A stretch of DNA of 64,000 nt from Prevotellaceae bacterium (GCA_015256945.1 JABZLB010000003.1:59276-123275), one strand, 5' to 3'. Counted from the stretch's first letter, positions 44,327 to 53,967 are shown. Made by a program: numbers and translations. Notes: generated by a model from the sequence alone, not told the origin.

Positions 44327-44383
44327 ATTGACTTAGGTCAAGATATTTTCGTTGATATGAATGTTACAAAAGTCTTTTTTTCC

Positions 44384-44391
44384 TATTTTTG
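44384..44391 (+). promoter_or_regulatory. Predicted regulator promoter, -7 box
   Basis: TATTTTTG fits TAnnTTTG, 41 bases before the regulator's ATG. No -33 box at the usual distance. Confidence 0.5.
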
Positions 44392-44431
44392 TGTTATGAA
44401 AACTAATTGGCTTAAGCTTAAGAAGAAATAA

Positions 44432-45457
44432 ATGGAAAGGAATATTCCTATAACGATGAAAGATATAGCCCGGGAGCTTGGAGTCTCGGTGGCTACGGTA
44501 TCGCGTGCATTACGTGACAGCCCACGCATTAGTGAGGAGCAGCGTGTAAGAATTAACCGCTACGCGCGTGAACATAATTATATTCCTAATGTGTTGGCAG
44601 AAAGTTTGCGCAACAGCAGAAAGAAACCGCTAAAAATCATAGGAGTGATTGTCCCACAGTTTGCACACTTCTACTTTTCTTCTGTATTAAGCGGGATAGA
44701 ACAAGAGGCAACATCGAGAGGATATACGATAATTGTGGGGCAGAGCAATGAACAGTATGACCGTGAAGTATTGCTTTGTCAGCGCTTTTATGAACATAAG
44801 GTTTGTGGAATCATCGTTTCTCAAGCTAAGGATACACAAAAATACGACCACTTTAAGAAGTTGATTGATCACGGTGTTCCTTTGATTTTTTATGATCGTA
44901 TATGTACAGGGATTGATACAAACCGCGTAGTGGTTGACGATTACCAGGGTGCTTTCAATGCAGTATCACATTTAATCCATACCGGATGCCGCCATATTGC
45001 CTATTATGGTTCACCAATGACTCTTGAAATATCCAAGAACCGGTATAACGGTTATCGCGATGCGTTGCTAAAGAATGGGCTAAAGCCAGAAGAACGATTT
45101 TTTAGAATATGCGACAATAGAGCTGATGCAGAAGCCATTACACCCGACATTTTGTCGCAAGAAGCTATTCCGGACGCGTTCTTTGCGGTGAATGATGATA
45201 CAGCAATAGGCATTCTTTATACAGCAAAGCGTATGGGTTACCAAGTTCCACAGGATATTTCTATTTGTGGTTTTACCAATGGGCAACGGGCGGTAGCTTG
45301 TGACCCGATGCTTACGACTGTGGAACAACGCGGTGTTATGGTTGGTGAAGAGGCTGCAAATATACTGATTTCAAAAGTTGAGGGGATATTACCGATGGAC
45401 CATACTGAGAAAAGAGTAGTGAGAACGCGCCTTGTTATGAGAGGAACTACACGATAA
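44432..45457 (+). CDS. LacI-family regulator of the starch region
   Basis: DNA-binding regulator with a sugar-binding domain. The 341-residue product begins with the LacI helix-turn-helix (MKDIARELGVSVATVSRALRD) and hinge helix (NVLAESLRN, with the Leu that intercalates at the operator's central CG), then a periplasmic-binding-like domain from about residue 65 (IIGVIVPQFAHFYFSSVLSGIE, ... FFAVNDDTAIGILYTAKRMG). Divergent from susC and directly upstream of the maltose-type transporter. It takes the place of SusR. Ligand is probably maltose or a maltooligosaccharide, by context only. Confidence 0.92.
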   Translation: MERNIPITMKDIARELGVSVATVSRALRDSPRISEEQRVRINRYAREHNYIPNVLAESLRNSRKKPLKIIGVIVPQFAHFYFSSVLSGIEQEATSRGYTIIVGQSNEQYDREVLLCQRFYEHKVCGIIVSQAKDTQKYDHFKKLIDHGVPLIFYDRICTGIDTNRVVVDDYQGAFNAVSHLIHTGCRHIAYYGSPMTLEISKNRYNGYRDALLKNGLKPEERFFRICDNRADAEAITPDILSQEAIPDAFFAVNDDTAIGILYTAKRMGYQVPQDISICGFTNGQRAVACDPMLTTVEQRGVMVGEEAANILISKVEGILPMDHTEKRVVRTRLVMRGTTR

Positions 45458-45478
45458 AACATTGAAAATCATAATTAT

Positions 45479-46801
45479 ATGAAAACAGAACTAAAACAAA
45501 AACCGGACATGACTTTTTGGGGATTGTGGGATTTGAGCTTCGGTTTTTTTGGAGTTCAAATTGCTTATGCCCTTCAAAGTGCTAACGTTTCGCGAATATT
45601 TGCTACGCTTGGTGCAGATCCCTATCATTTGAATTATTTCTGGATATTGCCACCTATGATGGGTATTCTTGTGCAACCCATTGTTGGTTCATGTTCTGAT
45701 AAAACATGGACAAGGTTTGGAAGACGCATACCTTATTTATTTATAGGTGCAGCATTAGCCGTGCTTGTTATGTGCCTTTTGCCTAATGCTGGGAGCTTTG
45801 GTATGAGTATTTCAACAGCAATGATATTTGGTTTGATCGCCCTTATGTTTTTAGACACCTCTATTAATATGGCTATGCAGCCGTTTAAAATGCTTGTGGG
45901 CGACATGGTTAACGAAAAACAAAAGGCCAAAGCTTATTCTATCCAGAGCTTTTTATGTAATGCAGGTTCGCTTGTCGGCTTTGTCTTTCCTTTTGTTTTT
46001 ACATTTATAGGTATTGCTAATACAGCACCGAAGGGGGTTGTCCCCGATTCTGTTATTTATAGTTTCTACGAAGGAGCAGTTATCATTTTGTTGTGTGTCA
46101 TATACACTGTTATCAAAGTGAAGGAGTGGTCACCACGTGAATATGAGCAATATAATGGCCGAAGCGAAGATGTTGAAACAAAGGAAAAAGGTAGCAGTAA
46201 CTGGATAGTACTGCTCAAAAATGCGCCATCGGCTTTCTGGCGTGTTGGTTTGGTGCAGTTTTTCTGTTGGTTTGCGATGGTGTATATGTGGGCATACACA
46301 ACCGGAACTGTATCTGTAAACTGCTGGGGTACAACAGATACAGCCAGCAGGGGTTATCAGGAGGCAGGTAATTGGGTAGGTATTCTGTTTGCTATTCAGG
46401 CTTTGGGCTCAGTACTTTGGGCCCCTATTCTGCCTAAATTCTCAAATCGGAAAACAGCCTATGCGGTTAGTCTGCTACTGGGTGCTGTTGGCTTTATAGT
46501 ATCTGCATATATCCATAATCAGTACTTGCTGTTTATACCTTTCTTGCTTATTGGTGCTGCATGGGCAGCTATGTTGGCTATGCCTTTTACGTTTGTAACG
46601 AATGCACTACAAGGTTACGGTCATATGGGAGCTTATCTCGGATTGTTTAATGGAACCATTTGTGTGCCTCAGATTGTGGCTGCTGCTGTGGGGGGGATTA
46701 TTCTTTCATGTGTAGGTAGTGTGCAAGCCCACATGATGGTAGTGGCTGGCGTCTGTTTCATATTGGGAGCTTTATCAGTAGCTTGGGTGAAGGACGAATA
46801 G
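45479..46801 (+). CDS. MFS transporter, maltose/SLC45 type
   Basis: Inner-membrane sugar transporter. The 440-residue product has about twelve membrane segments; WGLWDLSFGFFGVQIAYALQ, PIVGSCSDKTWTRFGRRIPYL (loop 2-3, with the MFS D-x-x-x-R-x-G-R-R motif) and a central loop near residue 215 fit the glycoside-pentoside/SLC45-like group often found in maltose and starch loci. It follows the regulator by 21 bases, forming a regulator-transporter operon. Probably takes maltose or short oligomers from periplasm to cytoplasm for MalQ. Confidence 0.88.
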   Translation: MKTELKQKPDMTFWGLWDLSFGFFGVQIAYALQSANVSRIFATLGADPYHLNYFWILPPMMGILVQPIVGSCSDKTWTRFGRRIPYLFIGAALAVLVMCLLPNAGSFGMSISTAMIFGLIALMFLDTSINMAMQPFKMLVGDMVNEKQKAKAYSIQSFLCNAGSLVGFVFPFVFTFIGIANTAPKGVVPDSVIYSFYEGAVIILLCVIYTVIKVKEWSPREYEQYNGRSEDVETKEKGSSNWIVLLKNAPSAFWRVGLVQFFCWFAMVYMWAYTTGTVSVNCWGTTDTASRGYQEAGNWVGILFAIQALGSVLWAPILPKFSNRKTAYAVSLLLGAVGFIVSAYIHNQYLLFIPFLLIGAAWAAMLAMPFTFVTNALQGYGHMGAYLGLFNGTICVPQIVAAAVGGIILSCVGSVQAHMMVVAGVCFILGALSVAWVKDE

Positions 46802-46941
46802 GAGACGACAACTTATTTTGTAAATAAGGTATAAAACTGATGCAATTACGATGTAAAGGAGTTTAAACGCATGATAAGTTATATACTAACGATAGTTTAT
46901 AAGTGCAGTAAAAGTGTTGTGTTTATAATGCAAAGAAATAC

Positions 46942-47029
46942 AATTACATGTTAAAGGCAACAGGATTATATCATAAAGGCAATACAATTGCATCGTAAAG
47001 GGAAGGCAAAGGTACCGTAAAGGCAAAAG
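46942..47029 (-). repeat. Tandem array, four 22-bp units, inverted
   Basis: Units start at 46942, 46964, 46986 and 47008; typical text is ATTGCATCGTAAAGG. Read on the minus strand they match the CTTTACGNYGTAAT units at 372-503. A separate unit starts at 46844. Confidence 0.7.
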
Positions 47030-47114
47030 TACGTAATTTTAATTCCTAAAATAATATTATTTTTTAATTAGATAATTCAGTTTTGCTTCACTTATCAATT
47101 TATGATAAACGGGT

Positions 47115-47122
47115 TAACTTTG
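47115..47122 (+). promoter_or_regulatory. Possible upstream malQ promoter, -7 box
   Basis: TAACTTTG fits the consensus exactly. A start near 47129 would place the operator (47185-47200) inside the transcript, where a bound regulator could block elongation. No properly spaced -33 box. Confidence 0.4.
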
Positions 47123-47184
47123 TATGATAGAAAATTATCTGCCGAACTGTTTTCAAACTGTAATTTCCATAATGTTGCATGTGT

Positions 47185-47200
47185 ATGCAACCGTTTGCAT
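47185..47200. promoter_or_regulatory. LacI-type operator, malQ side
   Basis: ATGCAACCGTTTGCAT is a 16-bp palindrome broken at one symmetric base pair, with the same core as the susC-side site. A third half-site, TTGCAT, lies at 47175-47180, so half-sites recur every 10 bases. Centre is 61.5 bases before the -7 box at 47254. Confidence 0.75.
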
Positions 47201-47253
47201 TCCTACTCTGTCAAATAGTTGATAATACAGATGAGGCAAAGTATTTAAATTTT

Positions 47254-47261
47254 TAATTTTG
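47254..47261 (+). promoter_or_regulatory. Predicted malQ operon promoter, -7 box
   Basis: TAATTTTG fits TAnnTTTG, 26 bases before the ATG. No -33 TTG is seen at the normal spacing, consistent with a promoter needing an activator. Confidence 0.55.
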
Positions 47262-47286
47262 GAAAAGAATATAATACCTGAGGACT

Positions 47287-49968
47287 ATGAACTTAAAATT
47301 CAATATTAATTATCGGACACGCTTTGGAGAGGAACTCGTTTTGAATATTATTAATGGAGATACTGAAGCGAGGTACCGTATGATGACGGCTGATGGAGAA
47401 CGCTGGACTTTCAAATTGAACTTGCCGGCACAAAAGCATCAGTCAACGCTTGTCTACTATTATGAAGTTGAGCGTGGTGGTCAGAAGATACGTTGTGAAT
47501 GGACAACCATTCGTCACATGTTGGAACTTACGGCAGTACATGGTGCCAGCTATACGGTTTTTGACCGCTGGAGCGACATCCCTGAAGACTCATATCTGTA
47601 TAGTTCGGCTTTTACTAACTGTGTTCGGGGACGTGAACCACAGCCGATACAACAGTCTTCGTTTGGGGCTACGGTACGTTTGGTGGTACGTGCACCACAG
47701 CTTCGCAGCGACGATAGGCTAGCAGTTATCGGTAAGGGTGATGCTTTGGGTAACTGGGATGCGACTAAAGCTATTCCCATGACGGAACATCAGTTTAATG
47801 AATGGGTAGTAGATATTGATACCTCAAAGTTTACAGATCGTAAATTAGAATTTAAATTCATAGCTGTTAACACAAAGAATCAATCTGCTTCACTTTGGGA
47901 AACGGGTTATAACCGCACCGTAGAATTACCCCTTATAGAGCAGAAGGAGGTAATAGTATACAATCTTGATCAGGCTTTTTTCCCACTTTATAATGTTCGT
48001 CTGGCAGGAACGCTCGTCCCTGTATTCTCTCTTCGTTCGGAGGGTAGCTTTGGTGTGGGCGACTTCGGCGACCTTAAGTCTATGATAAACTTGGTTTATG
48101 CTACTGGTCAGAGAGTGTTACAGATACTGCCTGTTAACGATACAACCACTACACACAGCTGGCAAGACTCTTACCCTTATAGCTGTATCAGTATCTTTGC
48201 CATTCATCCGCAGTATGTCGATTTACGTCAACTACCAGCCTTAACCAATGCTAAACAGCGTAACGACTTTGAAGCTCTTCGTGAACAACTGAATGCACTG
48301 CCACAAATAGACTATGAACAGGTAAACACTGCCAAAATAAAATATCTGCGATTGCTCTTTGCCCAGGAGGGAAGTAAGGTGTTAAGCAGTAAGGGTTTCA
48401 AACAATTTATGTTACAAGCCGGCTCCTGGCTTGTGCCTTATGCACAATATTGCGTGCTTCGTGACAAGTATGGGACAGCTTGTTTCTCACAGTGGTCCGA
48501 TCATAATACGTGGAATGAAGCCGATCGTGATAAGCTTCTACGCATCAGCTCACAAGAATATCATGAAGCTTCTTTTTGGTATTATGTCCAATATATTCTC
48601 CATAACCAGTTATTAGAGGCCCATCAGTATGCACGCAAAAAGCATGTAATATTAAAAGGTGACATTCCTATTGGCGTTAGTCGATATGGTTGCGATGTGT
48701 GGACGGAACCACGCTACTTTAATCTTAATGGTCAGGCAGGGGCGCCTCCAGACGATTTTTCAGTCAACGGACAGAACTGGGGCTTTCCAACTTACAATTG
48801 GGATGCGATGCTAAAAGACGGTTGTCAGTGGTGGATTAGGCGCTTTCAGAATATGGCTCAGTATTTTGATGCCTACCGAATTGACCATGTTTTAGGCTTT
48901 TTCCGTATTTGGGAAATCCCTGTTAATGCTGTACACGGTTTGTTAGGACAATTCCAACCTTCCCTCGGTATGACGCGTGAAGAGATTGAAAGCTATGGTC
49001 TGTCCTTCCTGGAACATCAGTTCTGTGATCCGTTTATTGCCAACTGGGTTCTCGATCGTATATTCCACGAACGTGCCGATGAAGTAAAAACAAAGTATCT
49101 TGACTACGATCATGATGATATATGGAAATTGAAACCAGCCTACGATACGCAGCGTAAGATAGAGAAAGCTTTCGATGGCGTGACAGATGAACATGAGCTT
49201 CATTTGCGTGATGGCCTGTATTCGTTAGTGTCCGATGTGCTTTTCGTTCGCGATCATAAGGATAACAGTAAGTTTCATCCACGTATTTCTGCTCAGTTCA
49301 ATTTTACTTACGAAGCCTTGTACGACAATGACAAAGCTGCCTTTAACCGCTTATATAACGATTATTTTTACCGCCGCAACAACCAGTTCTGGTATGATGA
49401 GGCCATGAAAAAGCTGCCGGTCCTGGTACAAGCAACAAGAATGTTGGTATGTGCAGAGGATTTAGGTATGGTGCCCGATTGTGTATCATGGGTGATGAAT
49501 GAGCTTAGGGTGCTATCATTAGAAATACAATCTATGCCGAAAGACCCTCATGTTCGTTTCGGTCATTTAAATAGAAATCCTTACCGGTCGGTGTGTACGT
49601 TCTCAACTCACGACATGCCTACATTGCGTCAGTGGTGGGATGAAGATATTAGTCGTACACAGGACTATTTTAATACCATGCTTTATCATGAAGGGCCGGC
49701 TCCACATCCGCTCCCAGGATGGCTGGCACGCGATATTGTTTCTCGTCAGCTGGCATCACCATCTGTGCTTTGTGTGCTAAGCATTCAAGACTGGCTGGCA
49801 ATGGATGAGCGCCTCCGGTTGAAGGATGCTGACGCTGAACGTATTAACATTCCTGCCAATCCTCATTACTATTGGCGCTATCGCATGCACGTAAGTATAG
49901 AGAAGCTTATGAACGATGCGAGCTTTACAGAGAATGTCCGTGATTTAGTAAAGCAGAGTGGACGCTGA
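47287..49968 (+). CDS. malQ: 4-alpha-glucanotransferase with two CBM20 modules
   Basis: Disproportionating enzyme (GH77, plant DPE2-like form) that transfers glucan segments between maltooligosaccharides. The 893-residue product has no signal peptide. Two CBM20-like domains fill the first 250 residues (LKFNINYRTRFGEELVL; VRLVVRAPQLRSDDRLAVIG with GNWD). The GH77 domain carries Asp533 (YRIDHVLGFFR), Glu724 (CAEDLGMVP) and Asp776 (STHDMP). First of three genes with pullulanase and neopullulanase; controlled by the operator at 47185 by inference. Confidence 0.94.
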   Translation: MNLKFNINYRTRFGEELVLNIINGDTEARYRMMTADGERWTFKLNLPAQKHQSTLVYYYEVERGGQKIRCEWTTIRHMLELTAVHGASYTVFDRWSDIPEDSYLYSSAFTNCVRGREPQPIQQSSFGATVRLVVRAPQLRSDDRLAVIGKGDALGNWDATKAIPMTEHQFNEWVVDIDTSKFTDRKLEFKFIAVNTKNQSASLWETGYNRTVELPLIEQKEVIVYNLDQAFFPLYNVRLAGTLVPVFSLRSEGSFGVGDFGDLKSMINLVYATGQRVLQILPVNDTTTTHSWQDSYPYSCISIFAIHPQYVDLRQLPALTNAKQRNDFEALREQLNALPQIDYEQVNTAKIKYLRLLFAQEGSKVLSSKGFKQFMLQAGSWLVPYAQYCVLRDKYGTACFSQWSDHNTWNEADRDKLLRISSQEYHEASFWYYVQYILHNQLLEAHQYARKKHVILKGDIPIGVSRYGCDVWTEPRYFNLNGQAGAPPDDFSVNGQNWGFPTYNWDAMLKDGCQWWIRRFQNMAQYFDAYRIDHVLGFFRIWEIPVNAVHGLLGQFQPSLGMTREEIESYGLSFLEHQFCDPFIANWVLDRIFHERADEVKTKYLDYDHDDIWKLKPAYDTQRKIEKAFDGVTDEHELHLRDGLYSLVSDVLFVRDHKDNSKFHPRISAQFNFTYEALYDNDKAAFNRLYNDYFYRRNNQFWYDEAMKKLPVLVQATRMLVCAEDLGMVPDCVSWVMNELRVLSLEIQSMPKDPHVRFGHLNRNPYRSVCTFSTHDMPTLRQWWDEDISRTQDYFNTMLYHEGPAPHPLPGWLARDIVSRQLASPSVLCVLSIQDWLAMDERLRLKDADAERINIPANPHYYWRYRMHVSIEKLMNDASFTENVRDLVKQSGR

Positions 49969-50031
49969 TCTCTGATTCGGCTTTGCTGCCAGGCAGAAGA
50001 CGGAATTTACCTGAACCAATAATTACCTGAT

Positions 50032-51957
50032 ATGAAAGTACGATTATTATTGCCCATAGTCTTACTGCTTTTGAGCAGTATGGCTATGGCGCAGAATGTT
50101 TTTAATGAAATGTCTTACACGCCTTCGGCAACAACTTTCAGGCTTTTTGCTCCGGGTAATAGCAAGCCAGTGGTCCGCCTGTACGTTACGGGGGAGGTCC
50201 ACGGTGAAAGACCCTTAAAGACAATCCGTATGAAAGCCGTTGCCACGGATACGTGGGAGGCTCGTGTTAAAGGCAATCTCAAAGGGTATTTCTATACATT
50301 TTCCATCAATTCTGCCATGGATGAAAATCCTGGTGTTTTTGCGAAAGCTGTGGGGATAAATGGTGATCGTGGAGCTATTATAGATATGGCGCAGACTAAT
50401 CCTGACGGCTGGACACGTGATAAAGTGGCTGGAGGATTAAAGAGTGCGACCGACTGGGTGATCTATGAAATGCATGTGCGCGATTATACACATGCAGCTC
50501 CAGGTATCAAACACCCTGATAAGTTCCTCGGTATTGTCGAACCTGCAACGCTTCAACATTTAAAAGATCTTGGTGTTAACGCAGTTCATTTGCTACCTTC
50601 TTTCGATTTTGCTTCGGTTCAGGAGCAATTTCCCAATGTGCCACAATACAATTGGGGCTATGATCCCAAGAATTATAATGTGCCCGAAGGCTCTTATTCT
50701 ACCGACCCATGGAAGCCGGAGGTGCGCATTCGTGAATTTAAGACCATGGTTAAGCGGCTTCATGAGGCAGGTATAAGGGTTATTCTTGACGTGGTTTACA
50801 ACCATACGTTCAATATAAAAAACAGTAATTTCCAGCTCACTTACCCCGATTATTTCTATCGTAAGAACGCTGACGGCACTTATTCTGACGGTTCAGGCTG
50901 TGGCAATGAAACGGCATCTGAGCGTCCTATGATGCGTAAGTATATGCTTGAAAGCGTTAAATACTGGGCTACTGAATACCATATTGACGGCTTCCGTTTC
51001 GATTTGATGGGCATTCATGATATAGAAACGATGAATGATATTCGTACCGAGCTGAATAAAATTAATCCTGATATACTTGTTTATGGCGAAGGATGGAGTG
51101 CAGGAACTTGTGCTTATCCCGAAACAAATCGAGCTGTAAAGGCTCACATATCGCAAATGCCAGGCATAGCTGCTTTCAGCGATGAGATGCGTGATGCTTT
51201 ACGAGGACCCTTTTCTGACGATAAAAAAGGTGCTTTTCTTGCTGGTATTGCAGGCTCTGAAGAGAGTTTAAAGTTTGGCATTGCAGGGGCTGTTGCTCAT
51301 CCAGACATTGATATGTCGCGCGTTAATTATAGTAAGGTACCCTGGGCTACCGAACCTACACAAATGATAAGTTATGTAAGCTGTCATGATGATATGTGTT
51401 TGGTTGACCGTTTGCGCGCATCAATTCCTCATATTGATACCGATGAGCTAATACGTCTTGACAAACTTGCACAGACGGCGGTGTTTACATCGCAGGGCAT
51501 TCCTTTCATGTTATCAGGGGAAGAGATGTTGCGTGATAAGAAAGGTGTACACAATAGCTATAACTCTCCCGATTCTATCAATGAGATAAACTGGAGAAAT
51601 CTCGATCTGTATCCGCAATTATACCTTTATTATAAAGGACTTATTCAGTTGCGTCGCCATCATCCTGCATTCCGTCTGGGCTCAGCAGAGCTGGTACGAA
51701 AGCATTTAGAGTTCCTGCCTGTACAAAATTGTTTGGTAGGCTTTGTACTCAAAAATCATGCTGGTGGCGACAGTTGGAAAAACATTTATGTGTTTTTAAA
51801 CGGTAATCGTGAGGCGAGAGAGGTGACGCTTCCCGAAGCAAACTATGTGGTTATAGCCTGTGACGGCACTATCAATGAGCAGGGATTGGGCGAACAACAT
51901 GGTGGAACAATGATGATTGATGGTCAGTCAGCACTTATTCTTAGGGAAAAAGATTGA
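50032..51957 (+). CDS. pulA: Type I pullulanase
   Basis: Debranching enzyme (GH13_14) that cuts alpha-1,6 links. The 641-residue product has a signal peptide (LLLPIVLLLLSSMAMAQ), an N-terminal CBM48-like domain (YTPSATTFRLFAPGNSKPVV), the pullulanase motif YNWGYDPKNYNVPEGSYS, and catalytic Asp324 (FRFDLMGIHD), Glu353 (YGEGWSAG) and Asp453 (SCHDDM). No lipobox, so probably periplasmic. Starts 63 bases after malQ and ends 16 bases before the next gene. Confidence 0.94.
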   Translation: MKVRLLLPIVLLLLSSMAMAQNVFNEMSYTPSATTFRLFAPGNSKPVVRLYVTGEVHGERPLKTIRMKAVATDTWEARVKGNLKGYFYTFSINSAMDENPGVFAKAVGINGDRGAIIDMAQTNPDGWTRDKVAGGLKSATDWVIYEMHVRDYTHAAPGIKHPDKFLGIVEPATLQHLKDLGVNAVHLLPSFDFASVQEQFPNVPQYNWGYDPKNYNVPEGSYSTDPWKPEVRIREFKTMVKRLHEAGIRVILDVVYNHTFNIKNSNFQLTYPDYFYRKNADGTYSDGSGCGNETASERPMMRKYMLESVKYWATEYHIDGFRFDLMGIHDIETMNDIRTELNKINPDILVYGEGWSAGTCAYPETNRAVKAHISQMPGIAAFSDEMRDALRGPFSDDKKGAFLAGIAGSEESLKFGIAGAVAHPDIDMSRVNYSKVPWATEPTQMISYVSCHDDMCLVDRLRASIPHIDTDELIRLDKLAQTAVFTSQGIPFMLSGEEMLRDKKGVHNSYNSPDSINEINWRNLDLYPQLYLYYKGLIQLRRHHPAFRLGSAELVRKHLEFLPVQNCLVGFVLKNHAGGDSWKNIYVFLNGNREAREVTLPEANYVVIACDGTINEQGLGEQHGGTMMIDGQSALILREKD

Positions 51958-51973
51958 ACAAAAGAAATCGACG

Positions 51974-53917
51974 ATGATGAAACTTAAGATAATTATTATT
52001 ACCTTATTATTAGGTATGGTTATGACAGACAAAGCCATTACTCCGGCATCTAAAGTAATCATTTCACGGATAGAACCCACCAACTGGTATGTGGGAATGA
52101 AAGATACGTCTTTGCAACTCATGGTTTACGGTCCGGGAATAGGAAAAGCAGATGTGTCAACAGCATACGAAGGTGTACGTATTGATTCTGTTGTGCGTCT
52201 CGATTCGCCTCATTATCTTCTCGTTTATCTGAACTTAAGGGGTGCAAAGCCTGGCACGATGATGCTGAATTTCACGAATAAAGGTCATACTAAAAGTATA
52301 CCTTATGAATTGAAAAAGCGTGCAATGAAAGGCGAAGACCGTATAGGATTCAACAACAGTGACGTGCTATATATGCTTATGCCTGACCGTTTTGCCAATG
52401 GCAATTCGTCGAATGATGTTGTCGTTGGCATGCGTGACGAGCTTTGCAACAGACAGGAACCGAGTCTTCGTCATGGTGGCGATTTGGAGGGAATACGCCA
52501 GCATCTTGATTATTTTACACAGTTGGGAGTTACCGCACTCTGGCTAACGCCCGTACTTGAAAATGATCTTCCTGCCGACAAAGGAAAGTTTAGCTGTTAT
52601 CATGGCTACGCTACCACTGATTATTATCGCGTTGATCCACGCCTCGGTACTCTCGAAGAGTATCAGAAATTAATTGCTGACGCTCATAAAAGAGGGTTAA
52701 AAGTGGTAATGGATATGATTTTTAATCATTGTGGTTATAACCATCCCTGGATACATAATATTCCAAATCACGACTGGTTTAACTCGGCTTCGTGGCTCAA
52801 CAACAGGCAGAAGTCGGGTAAGGATGAAGCTGAGGTAACCGATTTAAATACAGCAACCTGCTCATCTTACCTGCAAACCAGCTATAAGCTTACACCAGTT
52901 CTCGACCCTTATGCGTCAGAAATTGATTATCATGAAACCGTAGACGGTTGGTTTGTACCCTCTATGCCCGATCTCAATCAGCGCAATCCGCATGTCATGA
53001 AGTACCTTATTCAGAACTCAGAATGGTGGATAGAGACAGTAGGAATAGATGGAATACGTATGGATACTTATCCTTATGCCGACCGCGATGCGATGGCAAG
53101 ATGGATGAAAATCATCAATACCGAATATCCCAACTTTAATACAGTAGGTGAATCATGGGTTACAGAGCCTGCCTATACTGCCGCATTGCAAAAGGATTCC
53201 AAACTGACAACGAAGAACTCAAATTTGAAAACAGTGATGGATTTCGCTTTCTTTGATCGGTTAAACCTGGCTAAACATGAAGAAACAGACGAGTGGTGGA
53301 AGGGGCTTAACCGCATTTACAATGTGCTTTGTTACGATTATCTTTATGCCGATCCGTCACATGTCATGGCCTTTATCGACAATCACGATACCGATCGCTT
53401 TTTGGGAAACGGCAAGGATTCTACGGCATTAAAGCAGGCTTTGGCACTTTTGCTTACGATAAATCGTATTCCTCAGCTTTATTATGGCACAGAAGTGTTG
53501 ATGAATGGTACCAAAGAGGTTACAGATGGTAATGTGCGTCGCGATTTTCCCGGAGGCTGGAGCGGCGATAAGCATAATTGTTTTACACCGCAAGGACGAA
53601 CAAAAGCTGAGAATTCAATGTTTGACTGGTTGAGTCGTTTACTCCATTGGCGTCAGGGAAATAAGGTAATCAGCATGGGAAGACAAACCCAGTTTATCCC
53701 TTATAAGGGTATTTATGTTGTGGCCCGCCAACATGAAGGTCGCACGGTGCTTACCGTTCTTAACGGCCTGCGTTCAGCTACGGTTATGCCGGTAGAGCGT
53801 TATGCTGAGGTTATTGGTGCAGCTAACCAGGCTACTGACATACTAACAGGGCGTAAAATAGACCTTTCACGCAACATTACATTGTCGCCACGTGAAGCAC
53901 TGATTCTTGAATTTTAA
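51974..53917 (+). CDS. susA: SusA-like neopullulanase (GH13)
   Basis: Periplasmic enzyme that splits imported maltooligosaccharides. The 647-residue product has a short hydrophobic N-terminus (KLKIIIITLLLGMVM), the Cyc-maltodext_N Ig-like domain (IEPTNWYVGMKDTSLQLMVY), the GH13 barrel with Asp364 (GIRMDTY), Glu393 (VGESWV) and Asp472 (DNHDTDRF), and a C-terminal beta domain. This layout is that of SusA. I took ATG 51974 (51977 is equivalent); an earlier in-frame ATG lies inside the pullulanase gene. Confidence 0.92.
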   Translation: MMKLKIIIITLLLGMVMTDKAITPASKVIISRIEPTNWYVGMKDTSLQLMVYGPGIGKADVSTAYEGVRIDSVVRLDSPHYLLVYLNLRGAKPGTMMLNFTNKGHTKSIPYELKKRAMKGEDRIGFNNSDVLYMLMPDRFANGNSSNDVVVGMRDELCNRQEPSLRHGGDLEGIRQHLDYFTQLGVTALWLTPVLENDLPADKGKFSCYHGYATTDYYRVDPRLGTLEEYQKLIADAHKRGLKVVMDMIFNHCGYNHPWIHNIPNHDWFNSASWLNNRQKSGKDEAEVTDLNTATCSSYLQTSYKLTPVLDPYASEIDYHETVDGWFVPSMPDLNQRNPHVMKYLIQNSEWWIETVGIDGIRMDTYPYADRDAMARWMKIINTEYPNFNTVGESWVTEPAYTAALQKDSKLTTKNSNLKTVMDFAFFDRLNLAKHEETDEWWKGLNRIYNVLCYDYLYADPSHVMAFIDNHDTDRFLGNGKDSTALKQALALLLTINRIPQLYYGTEVLMNGTKEVTDGNVRRDFPGGWSGDKHNCFTPQGRTKAENSMFDWLSRLLHWRQGNKVISMGRQTQFIPYKGIYVVARQHEGRTVLTVLNGLRSATVMPVERYAEVIGAANQATDILTGRKIDLSRNITLSPREALILEF

Positions 53918-53967
53918 TAGAGTTTTTTTGCTTTTCTGTTTGTGAAAAGCGAAGAAATCAGTCCCTT

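Larger units (their letters stand above)
44105..44431. other. Divergent regulatory region susC / lacI-type gene
   Basis: Holds the susC promoter (44252-44281, minus), the operator (44315-44326), a plus-strand -7 box (44384-44391) and an 11-codon frame (44396-44431) reading MKTNWLKLKKK whose stop touches the regulator's ATG. The susC leader would be about 140 nt long. Confidence 0.65.
46802..47286. other. Intergenic repeats and control region before malQ
   Basis: Left part: inverted 22-bp repeat family, one clear unit at 46844 and four in phase at 46942-47029. Right part: a -7 box TAACTTTG at 47115-47122, three phased half-sites at 47175-47200 that include the operator, and a -7 box at 47254. 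No gene seen. Confidence 0.65.
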
